DNA of 52,051 nt, from contig QHCD01000052.1 in assembly GCA_003244255.1 (NCBI GenBank), forward strand, positions 1 to 52,051. Direction: 5' to 3'. This document shows, in pieces, positions 1-8,228 of this stretch. Position 1 is the first letter of the stretch. Each line of letters opens with the position of its first letter. The notes beneath the pieces were generated by a model that searched no databases, was not told where the DNA came from, and was given only the letters and a program-made list of their open reading frames with translations. The position numbers and the translations under genes are program-made. Source of the DNA: Pseudonocardiales bacterium. Its GTDB lineage: Bacteria > Actinomycetota > Actinomycetes > Mycobacteriales > QHCD01.

Positions 1-201
1 GACCCGCCGCTCGCGACGAGCGACATTGTTCAGCGCCCTCCTAGGTCGATGGGCCGTCTCACCACGGAAGGGACGCCGGACGCGCCCGGCTGGTTGCCGC
101 GCGGGCGATGGGGGGTTCGTATTGGCCTCTCCCGGGCTCCGACGGGGGACGCGTCGCGCCGTACTTCCGCGGCGGCTCGCGCGCCGAAAGCGCGGAGCCG
201 G
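1..201. other. Window edge, no gene recognised
   Basis: I see no convincing coding region, RNA or strong repeat here. The sequence is G+C-rich, and the open frames across it have the arginine- and proline-heavy composition of antisense noise. It is probably the region downstream of the DUF3145 gene, which ends at 202 on the minus strand. Confidence 0.4.
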
Positions 202-693
202 CTAGCCGACTCGATGCAGCATGCCGACCGGCGCGCCGTCGCCGGCCCGCCGGAAGGGTTCGAGTTCCGCGTCCCACGCTGTGGCGAGCAGCCGGTCGAT
301 CGCGTGCACGTAGTCCGGTGCGCTGCGGCAGGACTCGGACAGCACGCGCAGCTGCTGCTCACCCACGACCAGGTCGCCGTTCGCGCTGACCGCGGCGCGG
401 TGCACGCCGCGGCCGGGCACATGCAGCAGTCGCTCGCCGTCCACCCCCGCGCTCGGGTCCTCGGTCACTTCGAAGCGCAGCATCGGCCATCCGGCCAGCG
501 CGTGCGCGATCCGGGCGCCGGTGCCGGCAGCGCCGGTCCAGGCGCACTCCGCCCGCAGCTGGCCGGGGGCCGCGGGTTGCGCGGTCCACGACAGCGCGAC
601 GGGCGCGGCCAGGACGGCGGAGATCGCCCACTCGGCGTGCGGGCACAGCGCCGACGGGCTCGAGTGGACGTAGACCACCCCGCGAGCGGACAC
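202..693 (-). CDS. DUF3145 family protein
   Basis: A 163-aa protein beginning MSARGVVYVHSSP, followed by the ALCPHAEWAISAVL block. That opening is what I recognise as the DUF3145 family, which is restricted to Actinobacteria and has no established function. There is no signal peptide and no membrane segment, so it is probably cytosolic. Length matches the family and the ATG start fits its conserved N-terminus. It stands alone: the next gene, on the plus strand, starts about 220 bp away. The family call is firm; no function is inferred. Confidence 0.85.
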   Translation of the reverse strand: MSARGVVYVHSSPSALCPHAEWAISAVLAAPVALSWTAQPAAPGQLRAECAWTGAAGTGARIAHALAGWPMLRFEVTEDPSAGVDGERLLHVPGRGVHRAAVSANGDLVVGEQQLRVLSESCRSAPDYVHAIDRLLATAWDAELEPFRRAGDGAPVGMLHRVG

Positions 694-911
694 GGCAGAC
701 CTCCATCGGCGGCCATCGGACGAGGGACGCCTTCCCCGACGACCTCGACGACTGCACCGATCGGCCCTTGCACGACGTGACTACCCGTGTTGTCAGTGTG
801 CACGGTGGGAACCGAGTTGCGCTACCTCCGCGGGTGAGCGGGTGCCCATAGCGGCGAGTTAGGGTGGTCCGGGTCTGCCGGGCGGGTGAGCCGAGGCAGG
901 TGAGGAGGACG

Positions 912-1766
912 ATGGCCGGAGCGAAGACGCCGCGCGCGAAGGCGCTCGCCGAGCAGATGGAGCGGGAGCGGGCGGAGCGAGCGCGGCGCCGTCAGTTCGG
1001 CATCGTCGGTGGCCTGGTGGCGCTGGTCGTCGTCATCGTCGTCGCCATGATCGTGGTACGGGCCACGCGCCATCACAACCCCGCCGCGGCCTCCGCCGCG
1101 AGCACGGCGATAGCCGGACAGGTGAGCTCCGTCCCGACCGGCATTCTGGACAAGGCGGGCAGCGGCGGCGCGTCGGCACCGATGCCGATCTCCGGTCAGC
1201 AGGCACTCACCTCGAACGGCAAGCCCGAGCTTCTCTACGTCGGCGCGGAGTGGTGCCCCTACTGCGCGGCCGAGCGGTGGCCGCTCGCGGTCGCCCTGTC
1301 CCGCTTCGGCAAGCTGACCGGCCTGCAGCAGGTCCGATCGGCGGCCACCGACGTCTACGCCAACACCGCGACGCTGAGCTTCGCGAAGGTGAGCTACACC
1401 AGCAAGTACCTGACCTTCACCCCGGCCGAGATCCAGGATGTCGACCGCAAGCCGCTGACGACGTTGACCGCGGTTCAGCACAACCTGTTCACGACGGTGG
1501 GTGGTGGCGGCTTCCCGTTCATCGACTTCGGCAATCGGTATCGGATCTCCACCGCGACCTACGACCCCGGGCTGCTGAAGGGCCTGGACCAGGCCCAGAT
1601 CGCGGGCAGTCTGGCCAAGAGCGGCAACAAGGTCGGCACAGCCATCGCGGGCTCGGCAAACGTCATCACCGCGACCATCTGCGCGCTGACGAAGGACCAG
1701 CCGGTCAGCGTGTGCAAGTCGGCGACCATCCAGACGATCGAGAGAGCGCTCGGTGCCAGCGGGTGA
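912..1766 (+). CDS. DUF929 membrane-anchored thiol-disulfide protein
   Basis: A 284-aa protein. A charged Lys/Arg/Glu-rich N-terminus (residues 1-28) precedes one membrane helix (about 29-49), then an extracytoplasmic domain with a thioredoxin-like active site W114-C115-P-Y-C118. This arrangement is the DUF929 family. The ATG at 912 is chosen because GAGGAGGA lies at 902-909; the frame is open further upstream but without such a site. The gene overlaps the downstream VKOR gene by 14 bp, so the two are translationally coupled. Inference: it is the exported oxidase or isomerase whose cysteines are re-oxidised by the VKOR partner, like a DsbA/VKOR pair. Confidence 0.88.
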   Translation: MAGAKTPRAKALAEQMERERAERARRRQFGIVGGLVALVVVIVVAMIVVRATRHHNPAAASAASTAIAGQVSSVPTGILDKAGSGGASAPMPISGQQALTSNGKPELLYVGAEWCPYCAAERWPLAVALSRFGKLTGLQQVRSAATDVYANTATLSFAKVSYTSKYLTFTPAEIQDVDRKPLTTLTAVQHNLFTTVGGGGFPFIDFGNRYRISTATYDPGLLKGLDQAQIAGSLAKSGNKVGTAIAGSANVITATICALTKDQPVSVCKSATIQTIERALGASG

Positions 1767-2238
1767 GCCGGACGCCGACACGACGCCGGCCGGGCCGCGC
1801 TGGGCCTGCTACCTCGGCCCGCTCATCTGCGTGGTCGGGCTCGGCGCCTCGATCTATCTGACGGTCGCGCACTACGACGAGCACGTGTCGCTGTCCTGTC
1901 CCGCGACGGCGAGCATCAACTGCGCGAAGGTGACCAGGAGCCCGCAGTCGGTGATCGCCGGAGTGCCCGTTGCCGTCCTGGGCCTGCCGTTCTTCCTGGG
2001 CATGCTCGCGCTGTACTCGCCGTGGGCGTGGCGGTTGCGCTCGCAGCTGCCCGGCTACCTGCGGCTCGCCGGCGTGAGCACCGGCATGGTCTTCGTTCTG
2101 TACCTGGTCTACGTCGAGCTGTTCAAGATCAACGCGATTTGCCTGTGGTGCACGTCGGTGCACGTGCTCACCTTCGTGCTGTTCGTCGTCACCCTGCTCG
2201 CGCAGGCCAGTCCGGCCCGGGGTGCAACAACCGGGTAA
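1753..2238 (+). CDS. Vitamin K epoxide reductase (VKOR) family protein
   Basis: A 161-aa multispanning membrane protein. Four cysteines are visible in the VKOR pattern: a loop pair C49 and C57, and the active-site C130-L-W-C133. In bacteria VKOR passes electrons from a DsbA-like oxidase to quinone and so drives disulfide formation outside the membrane. The GTG start at 1753 overlaps the end of the DUF929 gene, which is the likely thiol partner. Short length and the CLWC motif fit bacterial VKOR without a fused thioredoxin domain. Confidence in family and role is high; direct partnership with DUF929 is inferred from the overlap. Confidence 0.93.
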   Translation: MPAGEPDADTTPAGPRWACYLGPLICVVGLGASIYLTVAHYDEHVSLSCPATASINCAKVTRSPQSVIAGVPVAVLGLPFFLGMLALYSPWAWRLRSQLPGYLRLAGVSTGMVFVLYLVYVELFKINAICLWCTSVHVLTFVLFVVTLLAQASPARGATTG

Positions 2239-2290
2239 CGATGCGCCCGCCGCGAGAGCATCCGGCGGGGTTCGGGTCGAGCATGGCGCC

Positions 2291-4969
2291 GTGATCCTCT
2301 CGCTACCGCCGTGGCGCAGGGCAATCGCGCTCGGACTGCGCCAGCGCACGGTCGCCGTGGCCGTGGCTGGCGCCGCCGCGATCCTCGCCTGTGCGGCGGC
2401 TTCGGGTGAGCTGTTCCTGTCCTCGGCGTCGTCGGAATCGCTGCACCGGCTGGTCGCCGCGCGGTGTCCGGACGCCCCCTATCCCGCACTGCGGGTGATC
2501 GGAACCCAGCCCGGCTCCGGCTCCAGCATCCCCGACGTCGTCCCGCTCGAGACCGCGACGCTGCGAGCGGTGACGACCCTCGAGACGGCCGTACCACGAC
2601 AGTTCGCGCGAAGCGGGTTGCCTGCGCCGCAGCGGTTCTGGCTCACGGCAGGCATTCAGGTGCGGACGCCTCGGGCGCCGGGTTTCCTGACGTCGTGGTA
2701 CTACCGCGACGGTCAGTTCGCACACGTACGAGCGATCGATCACATCGCTGGGCACGGCATCTGGATCACCGACACCGCGGCGAAGACGACCGGACTCACG
2801 CTCGGGTCGAGGCTGCCCGATTCCGGTGAGCGGGTCGTCGGCATCTTCCGCGACCCCGCGACCTATCCGGTGGCGCCGTACTGGTGTTCGCAGAAGAGGC
2901 AGTTCGAGGCGACCAGCCTCGTGCAGTCCGAACCGGTGCCCAGCCCGGTCCTGGTCACCGACCCGGCCACCTACCTGCACACGATCGGGTTCCTGAATGA
3001 TTACACCGACATCGAGTGGTGGGCACCGATCGACACCCGTGGTTTGACGCTGCAGCGGGCGCACCGGATCCTCACCGCGGAATCGACGGCGACCCGGGCG
3101 CTCGCGCATGCCGCGCCGTCTACAGCCCGCATGACGTTCGTCGTGCAACAGCAGGCCGGTGGCGCCCAGAACGCGCTGGCTGACATGACGGCGCGAGCGG
3201 AGCTGCTGCGACGTGGGCTGCACGGTCCGGTGGTGCCGATCGCGATCGGTGGCGCGCTGATCGCGCTGCTGCTGGTGGGCGCGGCCGGCAGCCTGTGGGT
3301 GGACCGGCGCCGCGGCGAGGTCCGGCTGCTCGGCGCGCGCGGCGTGTCGCCGTCGGCTCTGGGAGCCAAGGCCATGCTGGAGATGTCGGTGCCGCTGGTC
3401 GCGGGCACCGCCGCCGGCTGGGCACTCGCCATCGGCCTGGTGCGCGTCCTCGGTCCGGGCGGCGCCTTCGATGCCACCGCGCCGACGACGGCGGCCATCA
3501 CCGCCGGAATCGGTGTGGTGGCGGGCATTGCGCTGCTCGGCGTCGTCGCCGCTGTGCGGTCGCGGGCCGCGATAGAGCGGGTCGTCGGTGCCCGATCGTC
3601 GTGGGCGGCCGTCGTCCCGTGGGAGATTGTGGTGCTGATCGCGGCCGGACTCATGTTCTGGCGGCTGCACGGCGAGAAGTCGGTTCGTCAGGTGAACGGC
3701 GTCGCGCTCGTCAACGAGCTGCTGGTCGCCTTCCCGCTGGTATTCGCCCTCGGTGCCGTGACGCTGGTCGTCCGGCTGGTGGGTGGCGGCCTGCTGCTGG
3801 TCAATCGCCGCGCCGCACGATGGCCGGTCGCGGGCTACCTGGCCGCCCGCCGGATCGCCGGCGCACGCGTCGTCAGCGTCACGCTGCTCGCCGCCGCCGG
3901 CCTGCCCATCGCCGTGCTCGTCTACGCGGGTGCGACGACGGCCACCACGCGCAAGACGGTCGAGGCCAAGGCGACCGTCTACAGCGGAGCACCGGTCTCG
4001 GTGGCGTCCACCGATGCCATGCACCCGACGCCGGCGCTGGACGCCGCCGGAACGCTGTTGCGCCGGTACTCGGGCCCGGAGGTCCAGGTGGGCGGGCACC
4101 AGGCCGAGGTCCTCGCGATCGACCCCGAGACCTTCGGCCGCTACGCGTTCTGGGACCACCGTTTCGCGGACCGATCGCTGCCTGCGCTGATGTCGGCGCT
4201 GCGGGCGCCCGGACGCACGCCGCCCGTCCTGCTGATACCGACGCCGGGCAACGCCGCCGCTGGGCCGGCTCGCGGCGCGACCGCTGCGCTGGCGCTCGGC
4301 ATCACCACGCTGCCGGTCAGGGTCGCCGACCGCCCGATCACCTTTCCCGGCATCCACGACGCGTATGACGCGCTGGTGGTGATCGATGCGCGCCGGCTGC
4401 CGGCCGTCGATCCGAACGTCGAGTACGTGTCCGAGGTGTGGAGCACGAAGCCGCATGCCGAGGTGCTGGCCGCGATGGCGACCCAGGGCGCGCGCGAGTT
4501 CTACCAGATCACCCCGGTGGGGGTGATCGATGCGACGAGCTACCTCTCCGTCAGCTGGACATTCGGATACCTCGAGGCCCTCGCCGCGCTGGTCGGCGTC
4601 GTCGCTGTCGGCGGGCTGCTGCTGTATCTGGCCACCCGGGCGCGGTCGCGGTCGGTGTCCTACACCCTGGGTCGGCGGATGGGGCTGTCCCGAGCGAGCC
4701 ACCTACGGTCGTTGGTCGGCGAGCTCGCCGCCCTGCTGCTGGCTGCATACGCCGTCGGGACCGGTATCGGGCTGCTGGCAGTGCTGTCGGTCTACTCCTC
4801 GCTCGACGTCGATCCGGCTCGCCGGCCGCCCGCACTGCTCACGACGCCGGGAACGATGTTCGTCGGCAGCCTGATCGCGGTGCTCGTGACGATCGCGGGT
4901 GCGGTGTGGCTGGCTCAGCACGTCGCCGACCGGGCCCGACCGGCCGACGTGATGCGGCTGGAGACCTGA
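2291..4969 (+). CDS. FtsX-like ABC transporter permease, no ATPase nearby
   Basis: A large membrane protein of about 892 aa. An N-terminal membrane helix precedes a long extracytoplasmic region. A first FtsX-like block of helices follows, with the cytoplasmic stretch WVDRRRGEVRLLGARG that is typical of such permeases. A second extracytoplasmic domain and a second FtsX-like block at the C-terminus end in the ADVMRLET tail. The start is uncertain: GTG at 2291 puts the first helix near the N-terminus, while GTG at 2222 would add 23 residues and overlap the VKOR gene. No ATP-binding subunit lies next to it, which is unusual. Substrate unknown; lipid or lipoprotein movement is the usual theme of the fold. 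Confidence 0.8.
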   Translation: MILSLPPWRRAIALGLRQRTVAVAVAGAAAILACAAASGELFLSSASSESLHRLVAARCPDAPYPALRVIGTQPGSGSSIPDVVPLETATLRAVTTLETAVPRQFARSGLPAPQRFWLTAGIQVRTPRAPGFLTSWYYRDGQFAHVRAIDHIAGHGIWITDTAAKTTGLTLGSRLPDSGERVVGIFRDPATYPVAPYWCSQKRQFEATSLVQSEPVPSPVLVTDPATYLHTIGFLNDYTDIEWWAPIDTRGLTLQRAHRILTAESTATRALAHAAPSTARMTFVVQQQAGGAQNALADMTARAELLRRGLHGPVVPIAIGGALIALLLVGAAGSLWVDRRRGEVRLLGARGVSPSALGAKAMLEMSVPLVAGTAAGWALAIGLVRVLGPGGAFDATAPTTAAITAGIGVVAGIALLGVVAAVRSRAAIERVVGARSSWAAVVPWEIVVLIAAGLMFWRLHGEKSVRQVNGVALVNELLVAFPLVFALGAVTLVVRLVGGGLLLVNRRAARWPVAGYLAARRIAGARVVSVTLLAAAGLPIAVLVYAGATTATTRKTVEAKATVYSGAPVSVASTDAMHPTPALDAAGTLLRRYSGPEVQVGGHQAEVLAIDPETFGRYAFWDHRFADRSLPALMSALRAPGRTPPVLLIPTPGNAAAGPARGATAALALGITTLPVRVADRPITFPGIHDAYDALVVIDARRLPAVDPNVEYVSEVWSTKPHAEVLAAMATQGAREFYQITPVGVIDATSYLSVSWTFGYLEALAALVGVVAVGGLLLYLATRARSRSVSYTLGRRMGLSRASHLRSLVGELAALLLAAYAVGTGIGLLAVLSVYSSLDVDPARRPPALLTTPGTMFVGSLIAVLVTIAGAVWLAQHVADRARPADVMRLET

Positions 4970-5104
4970 GCGCCGTCGTCTTCAGCGGGTTCCGGTAGCC
5001 GCAGGTCGGCACCGCTAGCGACCGACAATCTGTCCGGACGGGCGGATCGTGTACCAGTACCCGCCGTCGCTCGACCGCCCGCCGATCCCTGGGGCGGTCC
5101 GGCC

Positions 5105-5138
5105 CCGAGTGGGACGATGAGCCGAGTGGGACGATGAG
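5105..5138. repeat. 17-bp perfect tandem duplication
   Basis: The 17-bp unit CCGAGTGGGACGATGAG occurs twice head to tail at 5105-5121 and 5122-5138, in the 240-bp gap before the NfeD-like gene. It may only be a slippage product; no promoter or operator role can be assigned. Confidence 0.6.
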
Positions 5139-5212
5139 ATAGTGCGGACCGTGGCTGATCGGCGTCGGGATCACGCCGGGTGCCGTTCGGGCCGGCTGCC
5201 CGGGGTCGTGCG

Positions 5213-5467
5213 GTGACCGGACAGTCGTTGGTCGGCGCGGTGGGTGTTGTGCACATCCGACTGCGCGGCGGTGAGGAACCGGGTGAGGTGCGCGTCGTCG
5301 TGGAGGGACTGCCCCACTACTACCTGGCCTTCTCCACCACCGCGGTCGAGGTCGGGCAGCATATCGTCGTGATCCACAATCGCGGGAATGGCCAGGTCGA
5401 CGTCGAACCGTGGCCGATGGCCGATTTCGACGCCGGTGTGATCTCGCCGCAGACCGAGAGGAACTAA
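5213..5467 (+). CDS. NfeD-like OB-fold small protein
   Basis: An 84-aa protein starting MTGQSLVGAVGVV from the GTG at 5213. The frame is open further upstream, but this start gives the compact domain seen in relatives. The pattern GxxGxVxxxL...GEVRV...xVxxxVVVI is that of the soluble NfeD C-terminal OB-fold domain. It has no membrane segment of its own. Its stop is 4 bp before the flotillin-like gene, and NfeD-like and SPFH genes are commonly paired in bacteria. Likely role: partner of the flotillin-like protein at the membrane. Function is inferred from the pairing; the fold call is moderate because the protein is so short. Confidence 0.65.
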   Translation: MTGQSLVGAVGVVHIRLRGGEEPGEVRVVVEGLPHYYLAFSTTAVEVGQHIVVIHNRGNGQVDVEPWPMADFDAGVISPQTERN

Positions 5468-5471
5468 AGGA

Positions 5472-6620
5472 ATGCTTGGCTACCGCGTCCCCGCACCGAA
5501 TCAGGCGCTGCTCGTCAGCGGCAAGCGCCAGCGCGGCACGGACGCGCTGCAATTCAAGATCGTCACCGGGCACGGGGTCTTCGTGGTGCCCATCTTCTCC
5601 CGTGCCTCGACGCTGACCCTGGCGATGCAGGAGGCGGAGGTCGTCGAGGACTGCTTCACCCAGCAGGGACTGACCCTCGGAGTGCAGGCGGTCATCGCCT
5701 TCAAGGTAGGTGACGACCACGAGTCCATCGCCGCGGCGGCCCGGCGGTTCCAGGGCGACCAGTCCCAGATGGCGACGCTGGTGGGGCGCATCTTCAGCGG
5801 GCACCTGCGCAGCATCATCGGCAGCATGACTGTCGAGGCGATCATCCGGGAGCAACAGACGCTCGGGGAGGCGATCCTGGACGCGAGCAAGACCGAGATG
5901 GGCCGGATCGGCCTATCGGTGGATTCCCTGCAGATCAGCAGCATCGACGACAAGGGCGCCGGCTACATCAAGGCCCTCGCGGCGCCCCACCAGGCCGCCG
6001 TGAACCAGGCGGCCAACATTGCGCAGGCCCGAGCCGACCAGGCGTCGGCCATGGCGCGTCAGGAGTCCGACCGCAACCAGGCCGAATACGCCCGACAGAC
6101 CGCTGTCGCCAGGGCCGAATTTCAGGCTCAGATCGACGCGGCGCAGCAGAAGGCGCAGCAGGCCGGGCCGCTTGCCGCGGCGCAGTCCCAGCAGGCCGTC
6201 CTCGCCGAGCGGGCGCTGGTGGCGCAGAAGAACGCGGAGCTGCGCGAGGCCGAGCTGATCGCCGAGGTCGCCAAGCCCGCTCAGGCCGAGGCCGACCGCA
6301 TCACCACCCTCGCCAAGGCTCAGGCCGAGGCCACCCGGCTCTCGTCGTCGGCATCCGCCGCCGAGGGTCGGATCGCCCTGGACCAGCGCGTGATCGAACA
6401 GCTCCCCGACATGCTGCGGGCCGTCGCCGAAGGCCTGCAGGGCGCGAACCTCACGGTGCTGAACGGCGCCGAGGGGCTCAGCGGGCTGACCGCGTCACTG
6501 GCCGGCCAGGGCCTCGCCCTGCTTGACGCGGTCCGCGGCGGGCTGGCCCATACCGTCGAGACCCCGGCCGGCCCAGCGGCGCCGAAGAGCCTCGGCGCTT
6601 CGGACCCGGCCCGGCGCTGA
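5472..6620 (+). CDS. Flotillin-like SPFH/band 7 domain protein
   Basis: A 382-aa protein starting MLGYRVPAPNQALLVSGK. Residues about 1-170 form an SPFH (band 7) domain. A long Ala/Gln/Glu-rich segment from about 170 to 300 is predicted coiled coil, as in flotillins. The C-terminus is Gly/Ala-rich. There is no strong N-terminal transmembrane helix; membrane contact may be through the hydrophobic start of the SPFH domain. AAAGG lies just ahead of the ATG. It forms a pair with the upstream NfeD-like gene. Flotillins scaffold membrane microdomains; a specific role here cannot be read from the sequence. Confidence 0.88.
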   Translation: MLGYRVPAPNQALLVSGKRQRGTDALQFKIVTGHGVFVVPIFSRASTLTLAMQEAEVVEDCFTQQGLTLGVQAVIAFKVGDDHESIAAAARRFQGDQSQMATLVGRIFSGHLRSIIGSMTVEAIIREQQTLGEAILDASKTEMGRIGLSVDSLQISSIDDKGAGYIKALAAPHQAAVNQAANIAQARADQASAMARQESDRNQAEYARQTAVARAEFQAQIDAAQQKAQQAGPLAAAQSQQAVLAERALVAQKNAELREAELIAEVAKPAQAEADRITTLAKAQAEATRLSSSASAAEGRIALDQRVIEQLPDMLRAVAEGLQGANLTVLNGAEGLSGLTASLAGQGLALLDAVRGGLAHTVETPAGPAAPKSLGASDPARR

Positions 6621-6964
6621 CGTGCGGTGGTCCGCAGCCCGATAATCGCGGCGACGACGGCGACCCCCTCGGCCAGGATCGAGACGAGCCCGAGCGGTTC
6701 AAGCCAGTTTCCGACGTCGTCGTGGCCGCGCGCCGATGGCGGCGCGCCGGGTGGTGCCTCCCGCGCGGGGCGCGCACTGTTCACCCGCACGCGGCTGGAC
6801 GGGTGTTGACGTCACGACGGCGACCCGATTGACTGCCGCTGACGCCGCCGATCCCGCCGGGTTCTCGTGCCCGTCCCCGCCGGCGACCGTCCCAGCAACC
6901 CGCCTGGTCATGCTCGTGCCGCGGCACATCGGGTCGTCGCGGCGGGCAGAGAGGACCGCTCGTC
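6621..6964. other. Intergenic region, 344 bp, no gene supported
   Basis: This gap separates the flotillin-like gene from the first phosphoesterase gene. A minus-strand frame (6790 down to 6320) encodes one hydrophobic stretch, WLEPLGLVSILAEGVAVVAA, but it then runs antisense into the flotillin gene and has no recognisable family, so I do not call it. The plus-strand promoter for the phosphoesterase must lie here; no clear -35/-10 pair was identified. Confidence 0.4.
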
Positions 6965-8104
6965 ATGCGTCCACGTAGCCGCCTGATCACCCTCGCCGCG
7001 AGTGCGGCCTGCCTTACTCTGGTCGTTGCAGCCGCGGCCAGCGCCGCCGCCTCCGGCCCGGGTCCCGGTCACCAACCAGGACACGGTCGCAGCAGCGCGT
7101 TCGATCGCATCTTCGTGATCATGTTGGAGAACCATTCCCGATCCAGCGTGATCGATGATCCGAATGCGCCCTACCTGACCGGCCTCGCCCACACCTACGG
7201 CATGGGCGCGGCGTACTACGGCGTCACGCACCCGTCGATGCCGAACTACATAGCGACCATCGCTGGCGACAACTTCGGCCTCCAGGACGACAACGACCAG
7301 AACGTCGTCAACCTCGATCGGCCGAATCTGGTCGACCAGCTCGAGGCGCATCACATCGGCTGGGACGCCTACATGCAGACCCTGCCCCCGAACAAGCTGG
7401 ACCGGTTCGGGCCAACGCTGCCCGACGGCACGCAGGCGCCGCTCTACGCCAAGAAGCACAACCCGTTCGTGCTCTTCGACGACGTGAAGAACAACCCGGC
7501 CCGGATGGCACACGTCAAGGGGTACCGCCGGCTCGGCGCCGACCTCAACGGCAGGAACGCTCCCCGGTTCGTCTGGATCAGCCCGAACCAGTGCAACGAC
7601 ATGCACGGCGGCGTCTACACCGCCATCCCCGGCCACCCCGCGACGCCCTGTCCGTACGGGGCCACCAAGGACGACCCGAACGACGCCTCGCTCAAGGCGA
7701 AGGCCGACATGTTCGTGCACGGCGCGGTGCAGACCATCACCCACTCCAAGGCCTGGACCCGGCACTCGGCGATCGTGATCGTCACCGACGAGAACGACTT
7801 CACCGGCAACACCGAGACCGGCGGCTGGGAGAACGCTGACGGCTGCTGCGACTCGCCGTACGTCCCGGCTGCTGACCCGCGGGTGAGCACCAGCTGGCCT
7901 GGCGGCACCTACGGTGGCGGGCTCATCCCGGCGATCGTGGTGACGGCCTCGGGCCCGCGGCACTTCGTCGACCACACGCCGTACAACCACTACTCGTTGC
8001 TGACCACCATCGAGGACAACTGGCACCTCGGCCACCTCGGTCACGCCGGGGACACCGCTGGCGGCGTGGTGCCCATGTGGCCGCTCTTCACCGGCAGGCA
8101 CTGA
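6965..8104 (+). CDS. Secreted phosphoesterase (acid phosphatase / phospholipase C-like)
   Basis: A 379-aa exported protein. Residues 1-29 are a Sec-type signal peptide (charged start, hydrophobic core, Ala-rich cleavage zone). The mature domain opens FDRIFVIMLENHS, the hallmark of the phosphoesterase family (PF04185, alkaline-phosphatase-like fold), with E-N-H near the catalytic start. Later HPSMPNYIA and VTDENDF supply likely metal-binding and catalytic residues. It probably hydrolyses phosphate monoesters or phospholipid head groups outside the cell. The final six codons, including the TGA stop, are the first unit of an 18-bp tandem repeat. The following gene also encodes an alkaline-phosphatase-fold protein. 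Confidence 0.85.
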   Translation: MRPRSRLITLAASAACLTLVVAAAASAAASGPGPGHQPGHGRSSAFDRIFVIMLENHSRSSVIDDPNAPYLTGLAHTYGMGAAYYGVTHPSMPNYIATIAGDNFGLQDDNDQNVVNLDRPNLVDQLEAHHIGWDAYMQTLPPNKLDRFGPTLPDGTQAPLYAKKHNPFVLFDDVKNNPARMAHVKGYRRLGADLNGRNAPRFVWISPNQCNDMHGGVYTAIPGHPATPCPYGATKDDPNDASLKAKADMFVHGAVQTITHSKAWTRHSAIVIVTDENDFTGNTETGGWENADGCCDSPYVPAADPRVSTSWPGGTYGGGLIPAIVVTASGPRHFVDHTPYNHYSLLTTIEDNWHLGHLGHAGDTAGGVVPMWPLFTGRH

Positions 8105-8194
8105 TTCACCGGCAGGCACTGATTCACCGGCAGGCACTGGCCCACCGGCAGGCACTGGCCCACCGGCAGGCACTGACCCATTGGCGGGCACTGA
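8087..8194 (+). repeat. 18-bp tandem repeat, six units, starting inside a gene end
   Basis: Six head-to-tail 18-bp units (8087, 8105, 8123, 8141, 8159, 8177), based on TTCACCGGCAGGCACTGA. The first unit is the end of the upstream phosphoesterase gene including its stop codon. Units 1 and 2 are identical, unit 3 differs only at its last base, units 4 and 5 begin CCC, and unit 6 has two further changes. The array fills most of the gap before the next start at 8229. Because 18 is a multiple of three, stop codons recur in frame at the ends of units 1, 2, 5 and 6. Confidence 0.92.
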
Positions 8195-8228
8195 TCCGTT
8201 GCCGACGACACGACGTCCTGGAGCCGAC

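Noticed and set aside
6320..6790. Minus-strand membrane protein gene
   Set aside because: Only the first third lies outside the flotillin gene; the rest is antisense to it and there is no family match.
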